From assembly GCA_001000675.1 (NCBI GenBank), contig LCHW01000003.1, forward strand, positions 62,001 through 126,000: a stretch of 64,000 bases of DNA, in the 5' to 3' direction. The position numbers and the translations under genes were made by a program. Under the pieces are notes generated by a model. The model had not been told where the DNA came from. It saw only the letters and a program-made list of their open reading frames with translations, and did not search any database. Below, piece after piece: positions 15,120 through 23,169 of this stretch. This stretch comes from Candidatus Wolfebacteria bacterium GW2011_GWE2_44_13. GTDB taxonomy: Bacteria; Patescibacteria; Paceibacteria; UBA6257; UBA9933. Numbering within the stretch: the first letter of the stretch is position 1; every line of letters starts with the position of its first letter.

Positions 15120-16382
15120 TTAAAACGTTAATAATTTTTCAAACCGCTCCTTATCTTTAAAAGGGCCAATGATTGCAAGGTTAAGGCCCTCGTTCTTCAC
15201 AATGTCTTTTGCGACTGCCTGTATCTGTTCTGCGGTTACTTCTTGCGTTTTTTGTATCAACTCCTCAGGGCTCATCATCTTATGCTCTAACACCTCCTGA
15301 GAGCCATAGAAACCAGCCCATTGATTTGATGTTTCGAGGCCTAATACTAATCCGCCAATTAAGTGCTCTTTTGCTCGTTCTAATTCTTCGGCACTTACCG
15401 GCTCTTCAGCCATGCGCTTTAATTCGCCGATAATTGCGGTGATTACATCGTCTATTTTTTTATGATCGATGCCTGCGGATATATCTAAATAGCCATGATC
15501 GGTTGAAAGGTCTGCTCCCGAACCAATGTAATATGCAGCGCCCATTTCCTCCCGAACCTTTTGGAACAGCCGCGAGCTCATACCGCCGCCGAGAATATCG
15601 GTAAGCAATTCTATTGCATATTTTCGCTCGTCGAATAAATCAAACGCGCGCACCCCCATAACCAAGTGCGTCTGGTCTGTTTCTTTTGTTGTTAATACAA
15701 CGCGCGGCTTGTCTTGCGATTCCAACGTCTTCTCTTTTGTTCCTTTTGTTCCTGTCGTGATATCTGCAAAATATTTTTTTACACCTTCAATTACTTCCTG
15801 CTCATCGAATGCTCCGGCAACAACAACAATCGTTGCATCGGCAACATAGTGCGCTTTGTGATACGCAACAAAATCGTCTCGTTTAATGGCACTTACCACA
15901 TCTTTGCGCCCTGCGATTGGCCAACCTGCTGGCTGATCCCCATACAATAATTCTACAAAAACATCCTGCACTTTGCGCATCGGCAAGTCCTCCATCATAT
16001 TAATCTCCTCAATAATAACACCCTTCTCTTTATCTATTTCTGTTGCGTCGAATTTTTGATTGAGATAAATATCCGAAACCACGTCTAAAATTAGCTCAAA
16101 ATGTTTTGGCCGTGCCTTTGCATAATACCCTGTATATTCTTGACTCGTGAATGCATTGTATGAAGCGCCAATACCATCAAGCTCACTCGCAATGGAAAAA
16201 GCCGTTGGACGCTTCGCTGTACCCTTGAAGCACATATGTTCCAAAAAATGCGAAATACCATTCATTTCTTTCGTTTCATATTTTGAGCCCGTTTCGACAA
16301 GCACCAATACGGTCGTTGCCAAACTCGCCTCTTGGGGCGCTAAAATAAGTCGTAATCCATTGTCCAATGTCAGTTTCTTCAT
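15120..16382 (-). CDS. M16 family zinc metallopeptidase
   Basis: 420 residues from MKKLTLDNGL at 16382. The inverted zinc motif H45-F-L-E48-H49 is intact, followed about 75 residues later by the third-ligand region (EKGVIIEEINMMEDLP). The second M16 domain follows, with the R/Y region FQKVREEMGAAYYIGSGAD. Length and layout match bacterial processing-peptidase-like M16B enzymes, probably a cytoplasmic peptidase. A TATAAT box lies just upstream (minus strand, 16397-16392). Confidence 0.92.
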   Translation of the reverse strand: MKKLTLDNGLRLILAPQEASLATTVLVLVETGSKYETKEMNGISHFLEHMCFKGTAKRPTAFSIASELDGIGASYNAFTSQEYTGYYAKARPKHFELILDVVSDIYLNQKFDATEIDKEKGVIIEEINMMEDLPMRKVQDVFVELLYGDQPAGWPIAGRKDVVSAIKRDDFVAYHKAHYVADATIVVVAGAFDEQEVIEGVKKYFADITTGTKGTKEKTLESQDKPRVVLTTKETDQTHLVMGVRAFDLFDERKYAIELLTDILGGGMSSRLFQKVREEMGAAYYIGSGADLSTDHGYLDISAGIDHKKIDDVITAIIGELKRMAEEPVSAEELERAKEHLIGGLVLGLETSNQWAGFYGSQEVLEHKMMSPEELIQKTQEVTAEQIQAVAKDIVKNEGLNLAIIGPFKDKERFEKLLTF

Positions 16383-16423
16383 ATTCCATTCATTATACAC
16401 ACTCCGGTCAATGAGGGAAATAA

Positions 16424-16558
16424 ACCCCCGCACTAATTGTAAATATGTTTGCCCTCGAAGCCGTCACTAGGACTCTCGGTAATAATTCCCTTTATGCTTC
16501 GCTGAATATATCCACTACGGCAACTTATTGCTTCGCAATCTACAATTAGTGCGGGGGT
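16424..16558. mobile_element. Candidate MITE-like element with 18-bp terminal inverted repeats
   Basis: Perfect 18-bp inverted ends ACCCCCGCACTAATTGTA (16424-16441) and its complement (16541-16558) bound a 135-bp non-coding unit. TAAA stands on both outer edges (16421-16424 and 16558-16561), which could be a target duplication. Internal short stems include ATTGC-TTC-GCAAT and GCCGT/ACGGC. A structured RNA leader of the M16 gene is the alternative. Confidence 0.6.
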
Positions 16559-16565
16559 AAAAAAA

Positions 16566-16583
16566 GCGCACCATATGGTGCGC
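16566..16583 (-). terminator. Terminator after sigma factor gene
   Basis: Self-complementary GCGCACCAT/ATGGTGCGC 9-bp arms followed by a T-run on the minus strand. Confidence 0.85.
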
Positions 16584-16590
16584 CCTTGCC

Positions 16591-17811
16591 TTATCTATTT
16601 TCTTCTCGCTTCCGAGGACGCTTACGCTTCTCCTTTTTTAGTCCTCTCATTTTTCTTAATGCGGCTACTTCAATTTGACGAATGCGTTCTCGTGTTACCC
16701 CGAGCGAGATGCCTATCTCATCAAGCGTTTCGGTTTCTCGGCCTTCAAGCCCGAATCGCCGCTGGATAACCATCAACTCCGTTTTCGACAACCGCGCAAG
16801 TGCAGGCATGAGTATTTTTTCTTTCATTTCCTGCCTGTAAACATTATCCTCGGGAGAAGGACGCGTGTCGGCAATCGTATCCCCCAGCGTTCCCTCTTCC
16901 CCCTCAAAGATTTCTTGATCGAGGGAATGTGTATTCAGCCTCACCTCTAATTGCTCCGCTGCGCGAAGACGCCCCCTGAGAGATGCTTCCACCTCCTGCT
17001 TGCTAATGCCTGCTTGCGTGTTATTGAAAAGGTTCGCCCGAAGTGCTTCTTCTACGAGCTCCTCAAAGCATGGCATTCTTCCTAGCTGAGCAGCCATCTG
17101 CGCAATCATGCTTCTTCGTCGATTAAGGAATTCTTCCATGTGCACAGGGACGCGAATGCTTCGCACTTTATCCATAAGTGCGCGTTCGATTGCTTGCCGT
17201 ATCCACCACGTTGCATACGTAGAAACCCGGCAACCGGCTTCCGACTTAAACCTATCGATTGCCTTAATCAAACCAATATTCCCCTCTTCGATTAAATCAT
17301 CGATGAGCATTCCTCGGCTCCTGTATCGCTTTGTTATTTTTACAACTAAGCGAAGATTGCATGCGATAAGAGTGTCACGGCTTTTCTCGCATCCTGCTTC
17401 TTTTTTAAGGACCAAGCTTCTTTCCTCGTCTGCTGATAATAACACGCGCTTGTTCACATCCTTCATGTACGCGTCGATAGCGGAAACCGACGATTCGATT
17501 ATTTCCTCTTTTTCAATAAGGAATCCTCCAAAGCCGATCTCACCCTCGTCCTCATTTTCACCTTCATCGTCGCCTTCTTCGTCTTCTAGCTCTTCTTCTT
17601 CTGACCAGTCATCGAGCTCAACCTCTGCAAGTTCTTCCCCCGAAGGCTCCCTTTCGTCACTCACAACTGAGCTCGACTTTTTTTGTTCATCGAGCACACC
17701 ATTTTTTACAGGCTCTGGTGCGGGTGGTTTTTGCGCAATCTCTAATTCACTGAAGCATACCATCCAGTCCGTATCATCAAGGACCAGCATTCCGCTTTTA
17801 TGACCTTTCAT
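16591..17811 (-). CDS. RpoD-like sigma-70 factor
   Basis: 406 residues from ATG 17811, chosen because AAAGGGGAG lies 6 nt upstream. A GTG two codons earlier overlaps that SD. An acidic N-terminal region (about 45-95) precedes region 1.2 (AIDAYMKDVNKRVLLSADEE), region 2 (LRLVVKITKRY, IEEGNIGLIKAIDRF, STYATWWIRQAIERA), region 3 and region 4 (SKTELMVIQRRFGL, GVTRERIRQIEVAALRKM), then a basic tail. This is probably the main housekeeping sigma or a close group 2 relative. It has its own promoter and terminator. Confidence 0.92.
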   Translation of the reverse strand: MKGHKSGMLVLDDTDWMVCFSELEIAQKPPAPEPVKNGVLDEQKKSSSVVSDEREPSGEELAEVELDDWSEEEELEDEEGDDEGENEDEGEIGFGGFLIEKEEIIESSVSAIDAYMKDVNKRVLLSADEERSLVLKKEAGCEKSRDTLIACNLRLVVKITKRYRSRGMLIDDLIEEGNIGLIKAIDRFKSEAGCRVSTYATWWIRQAIERALMDKVRSIRVPVHMEEFLNRRRSMIAQMAAQLGRMPCFEELVEEALRANLFNNTQAGISKQEVEASLRGRLRAAEQLEVRLNTHSLDQEIFEGEEGTLGDTIADTRPSPEDNVYRQEMKEKILMPALARLSKTELMVIQRRFGLEGRETETLDEIGISLGVTRERIRQIEVAALRKMRGLKKEKRKRPRKREENR

Positions 17812-17858
17812 AGCCACTCCCCTTTCGCATTAAATAGATTTTAAATGCTGCTAGTCCC

Positions 17859-17887
17859 ATACAATCACGTAGCTCTTACTCTGTCAA
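17859..17887 (-). promoter_or_regulatory. Promoter TTGACA-17-TTGTAT (sigma factor 1)
   Basis: Minus-strand -35 TTGACA (17887-17882), 17-bp spacer and -10 TTGTAT followed by GG (17864-17859). The -35 and the TTGTATGG string are identical to those of the neighbouring sigma gene. Confidence 0.75.
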
Positions 17888-17907
17888 CTTTAAGGTAACA
17901 AAAAAAA

Positions 17908-17927
17908 GAGCGCACCTGGGTGCGCTC
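17908..17927 (-). terminator. Terminator after sigma factor 2
   Basis: GAGCGCACC and GGTGCGCTC form a 9-bp stem with a 2-nt loop and a 7-nt T-run on the minus strand. Confidence 0.9.
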
Positions 17928-17931
17928 GTTG

Positions 17932-19116
17932 CTATTCTACCTCTCTCCCTTTATTAGGGTTGATAATTTCTACCTCACCCTCCCCATTTAAAACAATCCG
18001 CTTCTTCAATATTCTCAACACCTTGTTTTGGATTTGACGAACCCGCTCTCGAGTAAGGCCGCCGAGAGCTTGCCCAATATCATCAAGCGTCCACTCGCCA
18101 TACACAACGCCGTACATTGCTTGTATTACGAATCGCTGTTGAGGGGGTAACTCGCTCGTTGCCTTTTTCCGTATCCATCCCCCTCGATTCGCCGCCGATT
18201 CAAGCACTGCTGCCGGTGCATGCAATAATCGCAGCGCTTCCAACTCCAGTATTTGCACTTCTTCGTGCGTTACTTTCATAAGTTGCGCAATCGTTTCAGT
18301 TGGCAATGGATCGTCATTCAATCCAAACCGCAACACGATTACCCATCTATCCCTCAGTTTAAATGAGTTAATCGTCCCCAAGATTTTTTCGCGCAAGTCG
18401 TCATCGCCAAGTGTTTCGTCTTGCAATGGTCTTTCATCAGGGATGGGCATCTCCGTGTCATCGCCATCTTTGTCCAGGCCAAATGTATCAATCGAAACAG
18501 ATGGCATTACGCGATATTGCAAATATTTTCTTTGAGCACTCGAGAGGCCTGCTTCCTTGCAAATTTCCTCCTCGGTGCTTCCCACCTTTTTTTGATGTAT
18601 GAGACGCAACGATGCGGTGCGATATTTACCCAGAACTTCGTGTGCATGCGCCGTCATTCTCACTACATCCCTTTTATTTATGATAAAACGCTCTATATAC
18701 TGTTCTATCCAGTGCGCCGCGTACGTCAATAACGTACACCCAAATGTTGGATTGTACTTCATGATCCCCTTTCGCAATCCAAGGGACCCCTCACTAAATG
18801 CATCAAGAAAAGGGACGCCATATCGATTAGCGTACCGCCAAGCGATTTTTACAACAAATCGCAAGTTAGTTTCAATAAGCTTATTAAGAATCCGCTCATC
18901 TCCCGTTTTTTCGTATTGCGCCAGAAGTCTTTCCTGTACTGCTCGCTCTAAAATCGGAAATTTACCGATATCACGCATAAGCAATGCGTTGAGGCTAATT
19001 TCTTGCTTCCACCCCTTCTTGCCATATACGGCCTGCCCCATATCATCTTCATCCCCTCCTGCTGGGTGTTGCGTGTACGTAACTACTACATCCTGACTTC
19101 CATCATCTTCGTACAT
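17932..19116 (-). CDS. Sigma-70 family factor with duplicated region 4
   Basis: 394 residues. Region 1.2-like (about 40-75), region 2 (78-150: NLRFVVKIAWRYANRYG, FSEGSLGLRKGIMKYNP, TYAAHWIEQYIER) and region 3 are recognisable. Two region-4-like HTH modules follow in tandem: 248-299 (RDRWVIVLRFGL, VTHEEVQILELEALRLL) and 321-374 (QQRFVIQAMYGV, LTRERVRQIQNKVLRIL). Ordinary sigma-70 proteins have one. The W-rich core of region 2 differs from the neighbouring sigma, so promoter choice probably differs. SD AAAGGGGAT, own promoter and own terminator. Confidence 0.88.
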   Translation of the reverse strand: MYEDDGSQDVVVTYTQHPAGGDEDDMGQAVYGKKGWKQEISLNALLMRDIGKFPILERAVQERLLAQYEKTGDERILNKLIETNLRFVVKIAWRYANRYGVPFLDAFSEGSLGLRKGIMKYNPTFGCTLLTYAAHWIEQYIERFIINKRDVVRMTAHAHEVLGKYRTASLRLIHQKKVGSTEEEICKEAGLSSAQRKYLQYRVMPSVSIDTFGLDKDGDDTEMPIPDERPLQDETLGDDDLREKILGTINSFKLRDRWVIVLRFGLNDDPLPTETIAQLMKVTHEEVQILELEALRLLHAPAAVLESAANRGGWIRKKATSELPPQQRFVIQAMYGVVYGEWTLDDIGQALGGLTRERVRQIQNKVLRILKKRIVLNGEGEVEIINPNKGREVE

Positions 19117-19164
19117 CGCTAATCCCCTTTCAAGGTAGGTTAATTTTCAATATTACTGACTCCA

Positions 19165-19193
19165 TACAACCACTTGGCTTGCATTATGTCAAA
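19165..19193 (-). promoter_or_regulatory. Promoter TTGACA-17-TTGTAT (sigma factor 2)
   Basis: Minus-strand -35 TTGACA (19193-19188), 17-bp spacer and -10 TTGTAT followed by GG (19170-19165). Confidence 0.75.
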
Positions 19194-19219
19194 TATTTTT
19201 CTTCTCCCTCGGGTATTAC

Positions 19220-19250
19220 AAAAAGGCACCGCGTAATGCGATGCCTTTTT
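19220..19250 (-). terminator. Terminator of tRNA-Pro
   Basis: AAAAAGGCA and TGCCTTTTT arms flank a partly paired CG-rich interior, just downstream of tRNA-Pro on the minus strand. Confidence 0.75.
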
Positions 19251-19259
19251 GTTTATATG

Positions 19260-19330
19260 TCGGGGTGCCGAGAATCGAACTCGGATCTTACACTCCCGAA
19301 GCGCATATACTACCATTATACTACACCCCG
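19260..19330 (-). tRNA. tRNA-Pro (CGG anticodon)
   Basis: 71 nt. Acceptor CGGGGTG/CACCCCG, anticodon loop TTCGGGA (anticodon CGG), anticodon stem TGCGC/GTGTA with two G-U pairs, and T-arm CCGAGTTCGATTCTCGG. The discriminator is A and CCA is not encoded. Confidence 0.9.
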
Positions 19331-19401
19331 CTAGAAACTTTAGCGCTTCAGAACAAATCTTCTGTATTATTGTCTAAATTTTATTTTTATACAAGTACGC
19401 T

Positions 19402-20874
19402 TCACACATGAAACTGCTTCTTCATTTCATGTTCAATACCCTCTTCAAATTCGTCTTTTGTTTCTTTCGCCTTTTTGACCATCGCGTCTAATTCAGATTC
19501 ACTTAATTCATTTAATTCGGTCACGCGGCGCTTTAATAGCACCTGCTCATTCTTAAATGGATCTTCGATTACTTCCTCAAGCAACACAGCGAGAATCTTC
19601 CCTATCTTCGGCCCTGGCTTAATAGTAAGCAATTCCATAATTTCCTCACCATTAATCTTAATCATCTTCGGCGATATTGGGTCGCGCTTTACCTTTTCTA
19701 TCATAAACAACAGATGGCGCAATTTATACGGCACTGCTTTCGGCACACCCGAACCGATGCGATCTGCTTCGCGCACCTTAATAAGATCATCAATTGACTC
19801 AGGACCAACCCGCGCCAAAAATCGGCGCACACCTGCTGGACTTACTTCTCCTACGTTGTAGTAGAACATGTGGTACCGAATGAGATGGATAATATTTTCC
19901 GCGATATGTTTTGGAAAATGTAATCGATCGAGCATGCGCGTCGCAATACGTGCCCCAACTAATTCATGATTATAGAACGTCGAGTGCTTCCCGTCCCCTG
20001 CTTTTGTTTTTGGCTTTCCTACGTCATGCAACAATGCAGCGAGTCGTATCTCGAGTTCGTATCCTTGTTTTACCGCATACTCAAGCGATTTTAAATTATG
20101 CTCCCATACTGAATAAATGTGGTGCTCGTTTTGCCCCACACCAATACCATCGCGCAACTCAGGCATAACAAAACGTAGCAGACCTGTTCGTTCTAATTCT
20201 TCTATTCCCTCCACCGCTTTTTTTGTTGCTATGATTTTAATAAACTCATCGCGAACACGTTCTTTTGCAATCATCTCTAGTAACCCCGCGCTCTGTTGCA
20301 ACGCTTTCTCGGTATACTCTTCAATAACAAAGCCAAACTCAGCAGAAAATCGCACACCGCGCATAAGACGCAGCGCATCTTCTTCAAATCGCTTTAGTGG
20401 ATCCCCTACTGTTCGGATGACTCCATTCTCTAAATCTTCCCTGCCTCCATAGGGATCAATTACTTCGTTTGTATCGATATCATACGCCATCGCATTGATC
20501 GTAAAATCACGACGTGATAAGTCGTCTTCAACTTTGTCGGCGAAGCGCACTTCATCAGGATGTCGCTTGTCGGAATATTTTCCCTCGATGCGAAATGTTG
20601 TCACTTCGACAATTTTGAGCTTCGGATCTTCGCTGTCTGTTTTAATGGCGACCGTGCCAAAATTATTCTCATATACGCTTTCTGGAAATAACTCTTGAAT
20701 CTTCTCTGGACGAGCAGCTGTGGTAATATCCCAATCTTTTGGTTCAACACCGACAATCATGTCCCGTACGCACCCTCCTACTAAATAGGCCTCAAATCCG
20801 GCTAATTTTAATAAAGCGCAGATGGCTCGCGCTTCTTTTGGTATTTCAAATTGTTTCTGTTCCTTTTTACGCAT
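19402..20874 (-). CDS. cca: CCA-adding tRNA nucleotidyltransferase with HD domain
   Basis: 490 residues. The class II nucleotidyltransferase core shows LVGGCVRD (31-38), the metal-binding DWDITT, RRDFTINAMAYD and the RFEEDALRLMRGVRF helix. An HD phosphohydrolase domain follows (LAALLHDVGKPKT ... HELVGARIATRML). It adds or repairs the 3'-CCA of tRNAs. Four of the six tRNAs in this window lack an encoded CCA, so it must add it; the HD part may trim ends. It lies between tRNA-Pro and a tRNA cluster. Confidence 0.93.
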   Translation of the reverse strand: MRKKEQKQFEIPKEARAICALLKLAGFEAYLVGGCVRDMIVGVEPKDWDITTAARPEKIQELFPESVYENNFGTVAIKTDSEDPKLKIVEVTTFRIEGKYSDKRHPDEVRFADKVEDDLSRRDFTINAMAYDIDTNEVIDPYGGREDLENGVIRTVGDPLKRFEEDALRLMRGVRFSAEFGFVIEEYTEKALQQSAGLLEMIAKERVRDEFIKIIATKKAVEGIEELERTGLLRFVMPELRDGIGVGQNEHHIYSVWEHNLKSLEYAVKQGYELEIRLAALLHDVGKPKTKAGDGKHSTFYNHELVGARIATRMLDRLHFPKHIAENIIHLIRYHMFYYNVGEVSPAGVRRFLARVGPESIDDLIKVREADRIGSGVPKAVPYKLRHLLFMIEKVKRDPISPKMIKINGEEIMELLTIKPGPKIGKILAVLLEEVIEDPFKNEQVLLKRRVTELNELSESELDAMVKKAKETKDEFEEGIEHEMKKQFHV

Positions 20875-20939
20875 TCTTGCTTGACGAATCTTGTCTTTTG
20901 TTGATTTCCATTATACACTATACAAGTTAAAAACATAAA

Positions 20940-21016
20940 GCACCCGTAGCTCAATTGGATAGAGTAGCTGCCTTCGAAGCAGTTGGTTGGGGGTTCGAGT
21001 CCCTCCGGGTGCACCA
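20940..21016 (+). tRNA. tRNA-Arg (TCG anticodon), CCA encoded
   Basis: Acceptor GCACCCG/CGGGTGC, anticodon loop CTTCGAA (anticodon TCG), T-arm GGGGGTTCGAGTCCCTC. The 3' end ACCA is encoded. Confidence 0.93.
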
Positions 21017-21074
21017 AGTTATATTGACGACCTCTTTTTGTTTGTACTATACTAACTTGGTATCTATTTTATAC

Positions 21075-21148
21075 GCCCCTGTAGCTCAGCCCGGTAGAGC
21101 ACCTGCCTTTTAAGCAGTGTGTCGATGGTTCAAATCCATCCGGGGGCA
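21075..21148 (+). tRNA. tRNA-Lys (TTT anticodon)
   Basis: Acceptor GCCCCTG/CGGGGGC with one G-U, anticodon loop CTTTTAA (anticodon TTT), T-arm GATGGTTCAAATCCATC. The discriminator is A; the following CAT shows CCA is not encoded. Confidence 0.93.
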
Positions 21149-21210
21149 CATAGTCAATTCATATTAATTGACTAACAATAACAGTTTCTCTATGATGAGG
21201 ACGTTATAAT

Positions 21211-21286
21211 GCATCTCTAGCTCAATTGGTAGAGCAGGGGCCTCTTAAGCCCAAGGTTCCGGGTTCGATTCCCGGGGGATGCACCA
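21211..21286 (+). tRNA. tRNA-Lys (CTT anticodon), CCA encoded, island insertion site
   Basis: Acceptor GCATCTC/GGGATGC, anticodon loop CTCTTAA (anticodon CTT), T-arm CCGGGTTCGATTCCCGG, encoded ACCA. The 27-43 pair of the anticodon stem is a G-A mismatch. The opposite strand of this gene codes the last residues of the island integrase, and its 3' TGCACCA is the left island boundary. Confidence 0.9.
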
Positions 21287-22949
21287 CATGGGTTTCCGCA
21301 TTGTCGGAAGCCTTAGAAAGCTGGAAAATCCAAGTCAATTTGGGTGTTCCATTACATATTTCTTCATACGTTGGAGTTTCTTCAAACACAAGCCCGAATA
21401 AGGCCTGTTGTTGCATGATATTCGTTGTGTTTAACAGCATTTCCGCGGGGTGTTCCATTATTTTTTTCGCGTCCCTAATAAAGTCGTCGATATCCCGCTC
21501 GGTGATCTCCATCTTGTTCCGTTCGGTTTGAGCACTTCTCATTCGTCGATCAATTGCTTCTATTTCTTTTTCTATCACTTGCCTGACCACGTCACTACCG
21601 GTGGCAATAAATGCCTTCACGGCTTGTGCCTTTTCTGCTTCGAGCTCGGACACATTAAGGCTGACTTCTGACGCAACCTGCATAATCTCCCCTTGTCTCT
21701 CTCGGTAGCGATCAAGCAATACAGTATGCAAGCTGTTTATGATTTCCGGCTGAAAGTGTAGGTCGTTAATAAACTTTTCGACAGATGCGTCAAAAGTCTC
21801 TTTTTTTATTCCAATATATTTGTGATCTCGGGCGCAGTGGTATGTCGGAAATCCCGCCCCGCTTTTACCCTTCGGAGAACTACCCAAAAATGGCTTCTTA
21901 CAAATTGGACATAAGATACTCTTGTATGGGAACAGTGGGTTATTCCGCATGCGTTTATAAACAACGAGATCCGGGTGGTAATCATAGAGTGCCTCCAAAA
22001 AGTCCCCGTCTTTGCGGATAAATACTTTCCCCCTATTGGCAGCATTAAATGTCTCTATGGATACAAGCCCTTCATAAGCCGCCTTTACCGGCTTGTAATT
22101 CGTCCACTTCTCTACCAGAACCCCACAATAGATAGGCTTTCTTATGTGCTGTTGTAGTTTTTTAACATTTAAGACGCACTCTCCCGTTTGCCCAATTATT
22201 TCTTGATGGGTCGCCTTATCAAATTTGTTACGGAGCTTAGTTCTATACCCCATGGCATTTACCCTATCGACAATCTCAATATCCGTGTACTGTCCCAATG
22301 CCCTCATTTCAAGCATGGCTATATAATACTTCGCTCGTTCAGGATCTGCGACTTGAATAGTACGCTTCTTGCCTCCAACATAAACCTTTTTATTAATATA
22401 TCCATCTTGTGGAGCATTTGCCTTATACCCTTGTTGGGTTAGCCAAATTTCCTGTCCTATCATCCGTGTCAGGATTTTTGTAACCTCATCTTTTGCCGTT
22501 GTAGCAAGGACCACTTCCGATACTTCGCTCGGGGAAGATTGGCTCCACTCATATCCGAATCCATAATTTTCAAGCGTATTATAAGATGGCTGAATAATTC
22601 CATTCGTATCAAACATCTCCACCCCTCGCTTCATGAGTTCTCGCTTTATAAGTCCGTAAGCATCGGCTCCTCCTCGAGTACACCTGTCAATCGCCTTAAA
22701 TACATAGTACTGAACTTTGCCGGGATTTTTATCAATAAAAGCGAGTATCTCCTGAAAAACAGGCCGCTGCTTTTTCCTTCCCGAAAAGCTTTCAAGCCAT
22801 GGATCGTGCATAAGCTTCCACCCTTTTGCAATCGTTATTCTTTCACAGTTTTTGCTTTGCTCGCCCAAACTCTCCCCTTCTTGTGCCTGTTTAGTAGAGC
22901 TCACACGGCAGTGTATAATACAACCTTTTTGTTGATTATCTTTATTCAT
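21222..22949 (-). CDS. Large serine recombinase (site-specific integrase)
   Basis: 575 residues. An N-terminal resolvase domain carries the active-site motif CRVSS (Ser17). It is followed by a recombinase domain (GYINKKVYVGG ... IRKPIYCGVLVEKW), a zinc ribbon (CPICKKPF ... YHCARDHKY) and a coiled-coil C-terminal part (about 410-520). Such enzymes integrate elements by Ser-linked double-strand exchange. The final 20 or so residues (VHPPGIEPGTLGL..) come from the antisense strand of tRNA-Lys(CTT), so this C-terminus exists only in the integrated state. The 65-residue gene lies 22 bp upstream. Confidence 0.93.
   Translation of the reverse strand: MNKDNQQKGCIIHCRVSSTKQAQEGESLGEQSKNCERITIAKGWKLMHDPWLESFSGRKKQRPVFQEILAFIDKNPGKVQYYVFKAIDRCTRGGADAYGLIKRELMKRGVEMFDTNGIIQPSYNTLENYGFGYEWSQSSPSEVSEVVLATTAKDEVTKILTRMIGQEIWLTQQGYKANAPQDGYINKKVYVGGKKRTIQVADPERAKYYIAMLEMRALGQYTDIEIVDRVNAMGYRTKLRNKFDKATHQEIIGQTGECVLNVKKLQQHIRKPIYCGVLVEKWTNYKPVKAAYEGLVSIETFNAANRGKVFIRKDGDFLEALYDYHPDLVVYKRMRNNPLFPYKSILCPICKKPFLGSSPKGKSGAGFPTYHCARDHKYIGIKKETFDASVEKFINDLHFQPEIINSLHTVLLDRYRERQGEIMQVASEVSLNVSELEAEKAQAVKAFIATGSDVVRQVIEKEIEAIDRRMRSAQTERNKMEITERDIDDFIRDAKKIMEHPAEMLLNTTNIMQQQALFGLVFEETPTYEEICNGTPKLTWIFQLSKASDNAETHVVHPPGIEPGTLGLRGPCSTN
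21280..21286 (+). other. Putative left attachment site (attL core)
   Basis: TGCACCA at the very 3' end of tRNA-Lys(CTT). It is repeated in direct orientation at 29764-29770. Confidence 0.6.
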
Positions 22950-22971
22950 GCTTGTTTTTTAGATAATAATC

Positions 22972-23169
22972 TTATCCGCCCTCATTCTCTCTATTATGCT
23001 GTAATTGTCCATTAAATCCAGCTTTTCTGGTATTGTTTCTTTCCAGCCACTGATCAAAAATTGCATCAGCCATTCGATATTCCCAATCATAAAGTTGCCT
23101 GACCTGTTCTTCGGTTAAGCGTTCTCCGTAAGCGCCCAATAGATTTTTAAAATCAGTGATTGAAATCAT
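22972..23169 (-). CDS. Small island protein upstream of integrase
   Basis: 65 residues with a helical, acidic N-terminal part (TDFKNLLGAYGERLTEEQ, YDWEYRMADAIFDQWLERN) and a polar Asn/Gly tail. No HTH or catalytic motif is clear. It precedes the integrase by 22 bp on the same strand and is probably co-transcribed, so an accessory or directionality role is possible but unproven. Confidence 0.65.
   Translation of the reverse strand: MISITDFKNLLGAYGERLTEEQVRQLYDWEYRMADAIFDQWLERNNTRKAGFNGQLQHNRENEGG

Noticed and set aside
17108..17803. Long plus-strand open frame opposite sigma factor 1
   Set aside because: Ser-rich shadow of the acidic and charged sigma coding strand; no start signal.
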